From Lyophyllum atratum (lineage: Eukaryota; Basidiomycota; Agaricomycetes; Agaricales; Lyophyllaceae): a stretch of 64,000 nucleotides of DNA. Location of the stretch: NCBI GenBank assembly GCA_014905825.1, contig JACGCN010000070.1, positions 1 to 64,000 on the forward strand. The letters run 5' to 3'. Shown here one piece after another: positions 45,475 through 57,953 of this stretch (within the stretch, counting starts at the first letter, position 1; every line of letters starts with the position of its first letter). Under the pieces are notes generated by a model. That model was not told where the DNA came from. It saw only the letters and a program-made list of their open reading frames with translations, and did not search any database. Both the position numbers and the translations under genes were made by a program.

Positions 45475-46480
45475 ATGCCGTGTATCATAAACGCTCAGAC
45501 AAGCGCCATACCAGCCGTGCTGTTGGGCCTCGGCACCGTATGCCTCCTGCTTTCTTGCCTTTCAGCTCCAATTATCGACAGTGTCCAACTCTTTCGCCTC
45601 ATTGCTAATATCGGGGGCGCGAATCAATATGTCGACGTCGGTATCTGGGGTTATTGCGTCGTCCATATCAGAGGGTGGTGTCTCGGAAGTTGCTCTGTCA
45701 CTGTCAAACTACTGACAGTTTGGTTCGTAGGTTTGTTGGGTTTGGTCGCACCGCTACTGCAGAATGCTCAAGGGTGAAGTTCGGCTTCACTCTCGACGGG
45801 GTAGTGACGGCTGCATTGTGCGTTCGCTCTTGACATAATACGTGGACCGCTCTCAACTTTATCTCTGAGAATGTCCAGGCATGCTCCTGAGGCGCTTCAG
45901 ACGGTCTTAAAGAGAGGACACACTATGGCCCTCATCGTGTACCCCATAGGTGCTTAGAACCGTTTGATGGGATCCGATAACTGAGGTGCTAACATCTTCT
46001 TACCTCCAGCCACCTTCTTCACACTTCTCTCTTTCATGGTACTACTTGCACTTTGGTTGTCCATGCGTTATTCCAAGCAAGGTTCCACAATCGGTGTCAA
46101 AAGCGCCACCGCCGTGCTCTTATTCAACATCTTTTCCACTCTTCTTTCATTCCTTGCCTTTTTCCTCGTGATTGCTGTAGTCACCATGGTGAAATCCAAG
46201 GTTGGAAAAATCAACCAGACGAGAAACCTACGTCTAAAGTGGGGCAATGTGGTACGTCCACTTTTGCGACTATTACAATACTTGCTGTCTGTCTGACGAG
46301 GCTACGGTGCCTTACTAGGTGTGGCTGACGGCTATTGCGTGTATTGGCCATATCTACGCCTGGATATTCCTCCACGCCGTCCGTAAGCAAGCTCAGAAAA
46401 TGAAACAAGCAAGGAAGCACAGAAGCTATGGATCAGCCTTTGTTCCCGATATTTCGGGGCCGCCTGCGTATAACGCCTGA
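45475..46480 (+). CDS. SUR7/PalI-type four-helix membrane protein
   Basis: Plasma-membrane protein of the SUR7/Rim9/PalI superfamily, members of which act in eisosomes or ambient-pH sensing. Start MPCIINAQTSAIPAVLLGLG and first helix ending SCLSAPIID. The extracellular loop reads YVDVGIWGYC, then after splicing CSRVKFGFTLDG. The second part is ALIVYPI, TFFTLLSFMVLLALWLSM, VLLFNIFSTLLSFLAFFLVI and VVTMVKSKVGKINQTRN. The last exon reads VWLTAIACIGHIYAWIFLHA and ends FVPDISGPPAYNA. Five or so exons; the loop exons between 45650 and 45950 are only approximately placed. The C-terminal PPAY motif could bind a HECT ligase. The family is good; the specific orthologue is not decided. Confidence 0.7.
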
Positions 46481-47273
46481 GGGAACTTACTACTCATTCT
46501 TGTGAAGTTCGCGTCCTTGTTAGCATGTTTGTTTACTTTTACTCCAATGGAGCGCTCCAATGGAAGGTGCTATTTTGCTCAACTGATGATGTTGAATATG
46601 GAGCCACGCTTCGCATGGAACAGTCGAAGCCTTCATCCAAGATGTTTTCGGACGCCTTAAATATCAATTGCGAGATCCTATTTATACTAGAACCAAAGAC
46701 ACCGATAGTACACTACGTACAGGGCTTGCCAAAGGAGGCGCTGACGCTACAAAAGGGCTATGTACAGGATTATTAATATCACGAATAAACGTTTACAACA
46801 CCATGACCGCCGGCAGAAGGGGAATACGAGGTGTGGTAGAATGGAGACAGGAGCACTGACAAACAAACGATGCGAGATGATCCAGTGTATGTGTATGGAG
46901 GGGTTTATGCGTATGGGTGTACGTTTAGAATGTGTGGTGGTATTAAGTAAAGTGCATGTCGGAGAAAAGATGCAGAGACTCGGACATTCAATCAGTCCAT
47001 CAAGAAGAGAGAACAAGAGGCAGTAGAAGGTATGTAAGCCTGGTTGGAGAGGATTAAAGAAATTCGGGCGGTGGGGAAATCGAGAGGCGTGGATGGGTCA
47101 TGGAGGTATATTGGATATTCGTGAAAGAACGTACACCCGTCCAATTAAACTCGCCGCGATAATCACTGCGGAGTTGGCCGGGTTGGGTCGCATCTGGAAA
47201 GACAAAGTTCAGCAAGCCAAGCGCACCACCAAGCCACGAAGAACTTACATTAAATAAAGCGAGGCCCAGAACA
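46481..47273. other. Convergent intergenic region
   Basis: About 0.8 kb between two convergent genes, holding their 3'-UTRs. Short ORFs on both strands lack content. No repeat or RNA gene seen. Confidence 0.4.
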
Positions 47274-50200
47274 TTATGATTGTCCCGAGTGATTCCAGAA
47301 GCCCAAAAAGGCTCCGGCAGAGGAGACAATATCCACGGCCTTGCCAACGATGGTTGGCTCACCTCGTGTTGGACTCGTGGGGCTACGGGGTGATGTAGGC
47401 GAAGATGGCGTAGACTGCTCTCCGCGCGGTGGGGATATACTGTACGATGTACTTGGCTTCGCGGGATGCGGTGCAGGCACGGACAGCGGCGACTTGGCCT
47501 TAGTGGTATATGTTGGCGTGGAATGCGCACCAGGCGCCTTGTCGAGAGATGGTGCAGAAATGGCGGCAGGAACTGGTTGCATGAATATGATGGGCGAATT
47601 GGAGGGAGTCGGCTGGAGGTTACGTTGTGCCTCTTCAGCTCTTCGGACGTCGATTGGCATTGACCCGGGTGTGGGCGCCGGCAAGGTCTCCTCGATGAGA
47701 GGGGTCGGATTGGACGGCACCACGGTCATGGTGCTGCTTGATGTCGAGCATGACGACGAAGACGAGGAGGAGGTAGATTTTGTGGACACTCCGAGACGAG
47801 GGATGTGACTGTCTATCGCCGATGCTGGCGGGTGCTGCAGGGGCGCCGTCGAGGCGGGAGACACCCTTAAGAGACTATCCTGCACTCCATCTGGGCTCAC
47901 ACTCTGGCTCTGGCTGAGCTTCTTGGTCTCGGAACGATCCCTCCCCCTAGACCGCTCTCTCTCCCCGCCTCTCTTCTCCTTCTCCCTTTCCCGTTCTCTT
48001 TCCCTCTCCCGATCAAGGCGCCCGCCTGCGTAGGCCCCTGCGACGTTCCCGAACTCGATCCCATCTGGTGACAAACTTCCAATCGACGAACTATGCTGGC
48101 CCGCAGAACGATCGCGGTCTGACAATGAGGAGGACGCGGTCCGCGTGCTCGACCGGCCACGGGTATGCTGCTGCTGGATCTGACCAAGATCCTGATGTGA
48201 AGACGACCCGCGTCCCCGCGGCGGCGGCGACAGGAGGGTCCCACATATGGACGCGGGTGCCGACCCCGACGTAGGCACACCGGGGAAGTCCGACATGCTT
48301 CTGCGCAAGGGGACCGGAACGGGCGCATGCACCTGGGGCAGAGGCACCGAGGGAGACGCACCGGCGATCAGGGATGTCGACGGAGATATCAGGGCTGGGG
48401 AAGGTGTTCTCGACCTCGACCGTGATCGTGATCGGGATTTAGATCGTTCACGTTGCTCTACCTCACCTCGCTGTCCAGGGCTACCTGCAGCCACACCACG
48501 CCCCCTGTTGCTTTCCGTGCCTGAAGCAATTCGTCCTAGGAACGAGGACGACGGGGACCGGCGCGGGGGGAAGTCCTCACCGAGGTCAGGCCCACCGAAG
48601 TAATCGTATGCGTCGTGCCGAACAACCACCGTTGGAACGGGGGCGCCCATATGCACGCCGCGCGCTGCGGGATCTACATCGTCGCCGTCGGCTTCATCAT
48701 CGCCGACACTAAATAGCGTCGTCCGCCGGCGATAAACATCTTGATCATCATTCCCAAAACCATCTTCATGGTCCTCCATCACCTCTCTTGCCGCCCCTTT
48801 CCTACTTCTCGCCCCCTCCCTCTCCACCTCTTTCTCCCTCGCTTCTCTTTCTCTCTCCCTTACAAACATCCTCTGCTCCCTCTCCCTATCTCCTTCTCTG
48901 CCCGCCCTCAAGCTATAATTGCTCCCAAACGGTGGCACATACACCAACTCCACCGGCGTCTGGCCACCCTCCCCGTCGCTCTCTTCAACACCCCTCCCCT
49001 TTCCTTTCGGGATCGCCGTGTTCGTGGACCACCATCTCGATCCACCTCCGCCCCATAGACCATCGTCACTACCGCCCTCGTCACCAAAGCCTTCGACCCA
49101 ACCACCCGGGGCGTGCCCAAAGTACCCATTCGGGCCGGTCTTGAGGATCGTTGGGGCGATTGGAGCAATAGTGACATGTGTCGGCTGTGGTGGTGGGCTG
49201 GCTGCGTCAGGACGTTCACCAGCGGGCGTCCGAATGAGCGGGGGCGCAACGCGGCGGTGCCTCCGCGAGCCAGTAGTAGTGGTAGATGAAGGGCGATGAG
49301 AGATGGGGCGATAAGTGCTTGTGGTGCTTGTGCTGAGGCGGCGATGGGGCTTTTGTCCGGCGCGACCGTCGGGGGAGCCTGAGGTAGAGGAAGTGGAATT
49401 GGATATGGAGGTTGAAGTGGAAGCGGAGGATGAGGAAGAGGCGGTGGACTGGGATCGAGGGGAGGATTTCGCGTAGGTGCCAAAGGAAGAACGCATCTCG
49501 ATTATGCCATCCCCTTCCTCGTCCTCATTGCCACCATCCTCTTCACCCACTCCTTCGTCACAATCGTACGAATCAGAATCACTACCCGATACGGCGCTAT
49601 ATCGCTCGTCCCACATCGAAAGAGACACTGCTTCTGCTTCGTCTTCAGAGTCCTCCTCTGCATCCTCCTCGTATCTGGGGAAAAGGAGCGAACAGAAAAA
49701 TGATTAGTAAAATTCCCAACGAGAGGTCAAAGTGAAGGAAATGTTCATGAACATGACAAGGGAAGATGGTTGGAGAAGAATATAGCGCATATACTCACCC
49801 ATCATCGTACCCCCAAGGGTTCCTTCCGTATGGATATCTTCCAGCCACCCCGTGATGCACATATTCCTCTTCATCATCTTCATAAATCTCCTCCCCTTCA
49901 TCGCCAGCGTCATCGGACCTTGTCTTTGGTTTCTCAATCGCGATACACTGTTCCACAAACGTGTTGAAGGATATATGACGCTTCTTCTGGCCCTGCCCAT
50001 TAGTTTGACTGGGAGCGGCTGAGGCAGCAGCGCTATCGGAGCTTTGATTTGAGTTGCTGAAGTAACCTTCGAGGTTGGTAGGGCTGTAGGCAACCGCTCC
50101 GGGGTGTTGATGGGCAGGCGGGTCGATCCTGGGGGGCGAGTCTTTCCGGAAGGTGCGGCTGGGTCCCCATCGCGTTATGTAGGTATCACTCTTGGTATGT

Positions 50201-50819
50201 GTCAAGGCCGGGCGGCTACGTTTGTCAGCTCCACCCGGCTCTTCGGGAAGTTGGAGGGGTAAAGGAAGTGATGGGTATTCAGCTTCATCTTCTGACTCTG
50301 CAGGACTGAAGACGGGACTGGTTGGGAGGTCACTGGTGAGCAGCTGGCTGATGCTGCGATGTTTCAAGATGGGTTTGGTAGTGGGAATGGTGGATGTCGA
50401 GAGGTCGAGGGCAGTAGCATCGGTTATGGCTGGTTTGGGCGGTGGACTCCAGTCGACCGCGGTGTGCAGAGGGCCATATAACCATGTCACGTCGGAATCT
50501 TTGAGCCTGTGCGTTGTTTAGAGTAAGACAAGAAGAGCTTGGCATTGACAACGCACCAGTTAAGTGTCTCTGGCGTAACAGTGCCGAGACCATTGCGCTG
50601 TTTCCACCAGGTGCGCCAGCTGGCGTTTTCTAGTCTGATGCCGTTGGCGATCTCGTTCTTTTGACGAGTCATGTTCCTCCATGAGCGCCAGACATCTTCT
50701 TCCTCCCAGTTGTGGGAGAGATAATCAACTTGACCCCGAGGGAGAGTGGAGACGGAGGAGTCGTCAGGAATAGAGTTGGAGACGACGGAAACAAGAAGGA
50801 CAGGCAGGTAGTTGGCCAT
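47274..50819 (-). CDS. REG1: REG1-type regulatory subunit of protein phosphatase 1 (DUF1752)
   Basis: Targets PP1/Glc7 to glucose-repression substrates. The start MANYLPVLLVSVVSNSIPDD leads to the DUF1752 block VDYLSHNWEEEDVWRSWRNM, ARLENASWRTWW-like IRLENASWRTWWKQRN and VTPETLNWLKDSDVTWLYGP (an intron inside NW). Then the PP1-docking RVxF-like motif KKRHISFNTFVEQCIAIEK. Long acidic and Ser/Arg-rich disordered regions follow, including RSKSRSRSRSRSRTPSP and EREREREREREKEKR, in a 2.3-kb exon. It ends GKAVDIVSSAGAFLGFWNHS. About 1,100 residues. An upstream in-frame ATG at 50984 would add a 55-residue leader; 50819 is preferred because it abuts the conserved N terminus. Confidence 0.88.
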
Positions 50820-51594
50820 CGTTGAGGATGGGAAGGAACGACCGACTCGAGTGGAGCTCACCACCGACAACGTCGAGGACAGGTGCAGAAAAGAAGGACA
50901 GGATTCCCAACAGGAACAGACAGAAGTCGAACCAAAATCGGATGATTTTTCGATCTCAGCCTGATCGCTCCGAATTTTCCGCATGATACTTCGTCCCCAA
51001 AGTCAGACAGATGGATACATCATACACGACTCAAATTCGCACACGAATGTATCGGATCTAGTGCTACCGCTAGGACGGAACTTGCCACGGAACATAGGCA
51101 TTGCACATACAACAGACACTGTGAATTGTCCAAATGGCACAACCCTGGCGTCGTGGCACTGGTTTCCGGCCACCATCAACTCCGATCGGCAACGTGGTAC
51201 AAATAGGGCCCGGCGGCCCGTTCCATGCCGCAACCCGCTCCGATCACCTTTTTTTCAGGTGTTTGTCGGTCAGTTTATAAGACACCTGCTCCAAACAAGG
51301 AAAATCCATTGCCCGAAACGAAACCCGGATCAAGGAAGCTCAGCCTTCCAAGTATGTCTGGGACGCCCACAGGTCTCCAAAGGTGCACCAAGTCTACCCC
51401 AATATGGGGTGGGAGGCCTCCTACCCCGCACTTTATTCGCTCGCGTCCTCCACGGAGATGCTGTCAACCTGAAATCACAGGCTCGGATCCTCCCATTCAA
51501 AATGGATCCTGAGTTGGGTCCGTTTATCCATTTCAAGAGGCACGTGTAAAAAATATGTCCAGAGCACCAGTCACAATGCACGGTGACGTCGAGA
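50820..51594. other. Intergenic between REG1 start and flavin monooxygenase end
   Basis: About 0.8 kb, REG1 promoter side. A plus-strand ORF at 50983-51549 is open for 188 codons but has no domain or plausible leader. I treat it as non-coding. Confidence 0.4.
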
Positions 51595-53659
51595 CTACAG
51601 AAATGCTACAGCCTCATCCCTCTTTATAGTGCCCGATTTATTCATCGCCTTCAACGCCTTCTTCCGTCCTAGAAATGGTGAATCGTCCTGGTCGCGTACA
51701 TAATACGACCAATCCGCGGTCGCGTCCAACTCCGTTTGCGAAAACCCATTCCCGAGCCATGCGAAGCGGCTGCCCTTATATCTAATGTTCCAATCCTCGT
51801 ACCGTGGGTCAGCAATGGCCTCCAGGTAGTGCAGCGTACTCCCCGGCCATAATGCGCTGACCTTGCCCGAGCTACTGTTTGACTTGTACCACGAGCGGCA
51901 GTCGTGCTCCCACACCGTGCCTTTCATGAACTGGTCCTTGTGCGCGATGAAGTCCTCCACGGCCTCGCGCTTTGGTACAAAAGTCCGGATGTTCTCCGTC
52001 TGCCATCGATTTGCTAGCTTCAGGATGTAATCGATTTGCGCCTCTGCCATGTGATTCGTCAGAAATGAATAGAGCAGGTAAAACAAGTAGATCCTGCACA
52101 CCCATGAAACACAGCACCGGACCATTCCCGATCGGACTGTTGGGCCCAATGACCAAGAAATAATTGGGGAACCCTGCAACTGCCATCCCTAGGTACGACT
52201 TCGCCTCTTCCGCCCACTCTTCCTTCATGCTTCGACCGTCCTCACCTATGACCCCAAAACGAGGCATGTACGACGTGTCGAACCCCGTCGCGCATATGAG
52301 CACATCCAGTTCACGTTCCTTCCCATCCGCTACACTCACGCACCCCTTCTCCGTAACGCGTGCAATCTCACCATATACAACCTCCACATTCTCCTTACCC
52401 AGCCCCTCAAGGTACCCCACTCCTGGAGTGATCCGCCGGCACCCCACACCATACTTCGGTATCAGGGCCGGTGCGAGCCCTTCCGCCCTTCCCTGCAACT
52501 TTTCCCGCATCTGCTGCGTCATTGCGCCAAATGCTGACTCCTGCACGGCCGAGCCCGCAAGGAACATTGGAAATATTGCATTCGTGCTGTCCTCCTGCTT
52601 CTTGCGGTACGCGAGGTGCGCGGCGGGCTCGGTCTTGAATGTCGCGAGTTCTTCAGGCGAGTAGAGGTGCTGCTCGAAGCCTTGCGCCGCCACAACCCAG
52701 GTAGGGCGTCGAATGAACGTCGTAAGCTTCGCAACTTTAGGCTGGATCGCAGCCAGAACTTGGATGCCGGATGACCTGCAGAATTATGACGTCAATGTAT
52801 GTCCCCACTATTTAAAATCGTAAATATCAGATGCGCCGCACCCGTTTCCAATAAGCCCCACTCTCTTCCCAGTAAGGTCAATGGAGCGATCCCATCTGGC
52901 AGTGTGCATCAGCATCCCCCGAAATTCCTGAAGGCCTGTGATATCCGGCCACCGCCAGTCATTTAGTACGCCCGCCGCATTGACCAAGATATCCGCGCGA
53001 TCATGCAGCTTCTCTCCAGTGGCGAGGTTCGTGACGTCAATATCCCAAGCGTCTTCTGTGGCGTTCCACGTGGCGTCCGACACGAGGTGCTGCAGCTTGA
53101 TGTATTTGCCTAGCGAGTGTTTGGACGCGAAGGCCTCGAAGTAAGCCTGGATTTCATCCGAGCCGGCGTACACAGCCGACCAGTCGACCTTTGGCTCGAA
53201 GCTCCAAGTGTACGTGTGTGCAGGGATATCGCATGCACATCTATGCATCTGTGAATATACACATTTACGCCCATACATAGCGAGGCACACGCACCCTGGG
53301 TATTTGTTCTCAAACCACGTCCCCGAAATCTGCTCGTTCTTCTCGTACAGCACGAGCTCGAAGTTCTCGAACGACCGCTGGAGCTTGTAGGCTAGGAGGA
53401 GCCCGGATGCCCCGGCACCAACACATACAATCTTCATGTGGCGCTCTGCATGGATATGATCTTCCAACCGTGGATGGGCAGCCTCGCGAAAGTCACCACT
53501 GCCATTCTCATGCGCGTGCGGCGCTCCATCGCCGTTTGTGTCTGCATGCGCCGTTCCATCCGTCACAGTGGGGGCGTCGTTCGAAAAGAAGTGGAAGGCG
53601 GACGAAACAACGGAGATGATGGAATTGAGAGGTAAGGAGTACCAGTGGTCGTTCGCCAT
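51595..53659 (-). CDS. Flavin-dependent Baeyer-Villiger-type monooxygenase
   Basis: FAD and NADPH-dependent monooxygenase that inserts oxygen into ketones (cyclohexanone/steroid monooxygenase type). The start MANDHWYSLPLNSIISVVSS is followed by a His/Asp-rich linker. The FAD site is KIVCVGAGASGLLLAYKL and EKNEQISGTWFENKYPG. After an intron: CACDIPAHTYTWSFEP. The BVMO fingerprint FRGMLMHTARWD fits F-x-G-x3-H-x3-W-(P/D). The NADPH site GLIGNGSSGIQVL spans an intron. Then TWVVAAQGFEQHLYS, CATGFDTSYMPRFG, and VIGPNSPIGNGPVLCFMEAQ across the last intron. It ends IKRDEAVAFL. About 600 residues, intact. The hydrophobic N-terminal segment is an addition that could anchor it in a membrane. Substrate unknown. 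Confidence 0.93.
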
Positions 53660-55511
53660 TGGGGATGGATCAGCGTGCAGAAAAGCACAGCAGCGTCTTG
53701 GAACGTAGCTGAGAGTATTTGTAGCCGTCTTCGATCATTGTCCTTTATGCATCGGCACCACGATAAAGCATATACAGAAACTATACCTCCGGACATCACA
53801 TGTGACCGAAACCATGGGAAGCAAGAAGCAGTAAAGCTTGGGGGTGGGAGTTGTTTCCCAAGGCCGAGACTATACAGCACCTGCACCTAGAGCGGCATCG
53901 CGGAGGTAGTTAGTCACTTGTCCGTACAAGAATCAGCGGTGTCATCGTGCTGATTGAAACATGAGCAAGGAAGCGCATCCGTAAAGTGTTGTCGTAAGCA
54001 AGTATCGTTGCAGGAAAAGGTCCACGGTTTACAGTCAAATATATGGTGGCCTTACAGGAGTGCGTGTTATCGATGAGCCATTGTCCGGCGCCCGATGCGT
54101 CAAATGCCGGTCGTGGGCTAACGAGGGTCTCACGTCGAACCCAGAGCACCACGCCGGTGAAGCCAAAGTGTGACCCTGACATCTGCTAGGTTGTTGGGAG
54201 GTGGTAGCAAGGGCAGACGAGTGTAGCAGACCCGACAACGGACATGTACTGCTTGAGCACTCTACATCGGAAAACAAGCGTTGATGCCTTTTCGACTATA
54301 GTGAGCGCTGGGAGCAGGGCCTGTGCATTCGGGTGGTTCCTGCGGAATGGACTCAAGCCCTAGGTCCAATACACGCTCTACGGCGACTTCGAAAACCCAA
54401 ATGAGGACATATGGGCCCACGGGCCACGGAGCTCAAACCCATTTCAGACATGAGAATGGTTCTCGAGGCTTTATGATGCGTAATATGCCTTGTCGAGAGT
54501 TCAGAGTGGCACGTTGTTACGTATCTTTCATATGAATTCTGTAGGCCCCACGAGGATCGACGGGCCTCCGCACTGGGCGATGGCGGCTGGATTATGAGGT
54601 GTGCATGTTGGCGTGAAACCAATTGGCGGTCGATCCGAGACGCCGAGCCTAGTCCTGGCCTGGTCTGCGAGGGTCTGCGAGTGGAGTAGGGGAAGAACAA
54701 GTTTAAGACGCCCAGACTCGAGCCAATGTGCCATGCTCGTCACGGTAGCTTGGAAAGATATACAGTTGATGAGTTTTTGAGTGCGCTTGGGATAGCAAGG
54801 CAACATGCAAGGTCCATAGTAGATCTTCGACGCTTTCCGAGCCGCAGATCCGTGCGCGAGACATAGAGGCAACCGCGGACAGTCTCAGCTTCTGTGGAAG
54901 AGGCTGAAGGAGGTTGTGTCTGATGATGCATAAATTCCAAGGTGAACTTCGTCGGAGAAGACGGCTTGGCAGTCCAGGCTCAGTCATGTATGACGTAACA
55001 CAAAATTGCATGGTCGCGACTCGCAGCCAGGGCGAGAGTCTGCCCCGTCTGAAAGTCGCCCTTGACCCTCTACAGGTAGATAAGGCAATAACTGAGGTGA
55101 TCAGTTACTTACACAAGCTGAGTCCTACTAGGATGATAACATATTCCCATTCAATGTGAAGCAGATCAACTTCAACAAGCTTCTGATTCCCTATCGCGGA
55201 ATCTGACTAGTATCAGAGGAATTCCGGGGAAGGAAGGTTCAAAAACCCGGGTGAACAGAGGATACATTCAAGACAGGCATCGGATGTTTAAGAGATGACA
55301 ACATGAATGGACATCGTTAACGGAACGAGGAACATCATAGGAGTTATGGTGCATCCACGATCACTAAGTAGTGAGGCTGGGTTAGAGAGCGACCTTTCCA
55401 GCGACGATACCGGCTGAGCAAAGTGCCATTTCATCAGTCCTGGAAGTTATAATGATTCGTAATCAAAGCTGCCGGTCCCATATAAAAAGATGCAATGTAA
55501 CCAACTTGTCC
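53660..55511. other. Gene-poor 1.85-kb region
   Basis: No supportable gene. Open frames of 60-115 codons on the minus strand (for example 54353-54700 and 54703-55011) have no recognisable motif or splice pattern. The promoter of the flavin monooxygenase lies at the left side. Confidence 0.35.
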
Positions 55512-57953
55512 TCAAGTTTGGTAACGAAAATCGGGGTGTAAGTACCCTAACTGCTCGATTTCAGATGCTGTTTTGCCCTGTAGTCGGTGATCCCGCAGTC
55601 CTTGGTCACGCTTGGCGTTCTCGCGGCGCAAATAGAGGTAGCCAACGACGGTGAGAACGCAGATTCCGCAGCTGGTGGAGAGATTGAGCGAGTTGCCGTT
55701 ATGATAGTTGGGAGCATCCGCTGGAAGGTACGTCCAGACCCTGTTGACAAAAGGTTAGGTGCGCAATTATCCAGTCCGAATACGAAGTCACGGACGAGAT
55801 GACAGATCCCAATGCACCGACACCTTTATAGGAACCAGAACTTCAGCTAATATCTCGCAGTGACATCCAAGATGACTAACCGGGAATGAGAGCGGTTGCC
55901 ACTGCTCTGATTGTGTCCGGCGTAGCATTATCTGTTCCCCATGCAAGTACCTCCACAGCAATGTCGGTGAAATTGGATGTGAGCATGCAAACATTCGCTC
56001 ACCAAAGGCCCGCCGGGAGAAGCACCTGCGAGAGTAAGGAAACACGCAGCGTAACTATCGCAGAAAATTAGCCGCATGGATTGATATCATGGGTATTCGC
56101 CATTCCTACCGTGCATGGGAGTTCCTTGTTGCCACCGCGATGGCGTAGCCCGCGACCATGAAGAGTCCACAAATAAAAATTATAGCGGCCCGTTGTTTTG
56201 TTCGATAGCTGCAATAGGTACAGAGAACGGCCCATACAGCGCTAACGGCGTATGGAGGAACAGTCCGAAGCTGAGATTGTACGACGGCTGGAGATATATT
56301 AGTTCCTCTACTTCGGTAAAGTGTTTGAATGACTTACTGTAATGCCCGACTGTCGAAGGAGTGTAAAAATTGGGCCGGAGAAGGGCAAAAAGGACATGAC
56401 CTACGTGACGCAACCACCGTTGGCATGAAGAGGCTCAATCCCTGGAACGAGATATTGAGCATTACATACAGAACAGTACATAATATCGTCTGCAACGTCC
56501 TCATTATTACATAACAGGTGGTAGAAAACAGAGGGGTATACACACATGAAAACTAAAAGATTTAAGGACCAGCTTGGATGTGGCTCGCTCCCGCTGACCG
56601 TGCGTTTTCACTGCTTGATCAGCATCGATGCGCGCAAGGGCCAGCGCACGCTCTTCCTCGTTCAACATGCGCGTGTGTTGTGGGTCGACAGGAAGGATCA
56701 AGAAACACAAGAGGCCAAACCCAGTCGTTATGATGCCTAAGATACGTGAGTTTCGAAAGTGTAGCGCATAAATGGTGAACCTTCACCTTCTATGAGAAAG
56801 ATCTGAAAAGACACTTAGCATGTTTTGACATTAGAAACCAAAGTTAATACCTTACGCCATGATTTTACCGTCCCAAAATCTGGTACCGAGAGAAGACCAG
56901 ACGCCAGCAGACCGCCAACTATGCAACTGGATCAGACCTATCGCTATCGTGAAAATCCAAGGGAAAACAAACATGCTCCTGCTATAGGCGTTGAAGCCCC
57001 GAAGAAGAGGCCTATTCGAAGTACTAGTTCTTTACGTCGGTAGTACTGCAAATTTGTTGTCACTATGAGTTCTCAGATAAATACGTAAAAACGGACCAGC
57101 GCTTACACGGGAAAGCATATATGTCAGGCCCGACTAAAGAACGATGATTATCAGACGTAGCCCAACCCTCGGGTACTTGAGGCTCACCAGCGTCCCACCT
57201 TCGGCTAAGCCCAGAAACACTCTCGTCACCACAAGGCCGGCATATGATTTTATGAATGCCGTTCCAATAGAGACAACACCGAAAGCAGTGATCATCGCAG
57301 CTATCCATGGCGAGCCAAAGCGTTTGAGCGCAAGGTTGGAAGGGATATCGACTGCAATATACTGCCAAAGAAACCAAATTTAGAAGGCACAACCGCGTGC
57401 ATCCTGGACTCACGAAGATGTAAAATACGGTAAGGGCGATATTGTAATCAAACCCTGACATGCCCAGGTCTTTCTCGATTCCTATTTCAAGTTGGTTAAC
57501 AATTGGCGCTGTTCAAACCTTTGGTATGAGTGAGGTAGTGCAAACCTGCGATCTTTGCATTTCCTGGAAGTACGAACGTAAGCGGTGAGATTCATTATTG
57601 CGTCGAAGAAACCGACCTATAGCTGTCCTAAAGTTGGATATGCGTAAATGACCGTGAGTTATAGAGACCATGATAGGAATCTTTACCTGTCAATGAAGTT
57701 GGTGCAATCTGAAGAGCGTGCTCAACACCTGGACGACTCCGGCCCATCGAAAGAGCTCACATGCAAGAGCAAACATGGGTAGCAGAAGCAAATCTAACTT
57801 CCTCACAAGCTTCCTCTCCGCGTCCGGATTGATGTCATGTTCGATGGACGAATCAGCCTTGGTATCAAGTTCGCGTTTGGATTCAATGGAGTGTGCATCT
57901 CGTGTTGGTTCCAATTTCTCCACGTCCTGGGTGTCTTTCGAGGGAATGGACAT
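55512..57953 (-). CDS. MFS transporter, second member of the allantoate/anion:cation family
   Basis: Twelve-helix plasma-membrane transporter of the same family as 40645-43213. Start MSIPSKDTQDVEKLEPTRDA, then RKLVRKLDLLLLPMFALAY, CTNFIDR, TAIG, NAKIAG, MSGFDYNIALTVFYI, VDIPSNLALKRFGSPWIAAM and GLAEGGTLSGLTYMLSRYYR. Then ACLFSLGFSR, LCFLILPVDPQHTRMLNEEE and FQGLSLFMPTVV. The C-terminal exons give YHNGNSLNLSTSCGICVLTV and GYLYLRRENAKRDQGLRDHR, ending HPDFRYQT. An 11-nt micro-exon GACAGCTATAG at 57617-57627 is required to read D-R-T-A-I-G. About twelve exons. Apparent stops lie in introns. The gene faces the coiled-coil gene across 0.77 kb. Substrate unknown. Confidence 0.82.

Noticed and set aside
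48908..49483. 191-codon minus-strand ORF in another frame of REG1
   Set aside because: Overlaps the conserved-length REG1 exon in a different frame and is low-complexity.
50983..51549. 188-codon plus-strand ORF upstream of REG1
   Set aside because: No domain or leader and strange composition; lies in the REG1 promoter and leader region.
57060..57180. Stops in the second MFS transporter near GGTLV
   Set aside because: Explained by an intron (CTG|GTGAGC ... TTTAG|TCGGGC) that restores GGTLSGLTYMLSR.
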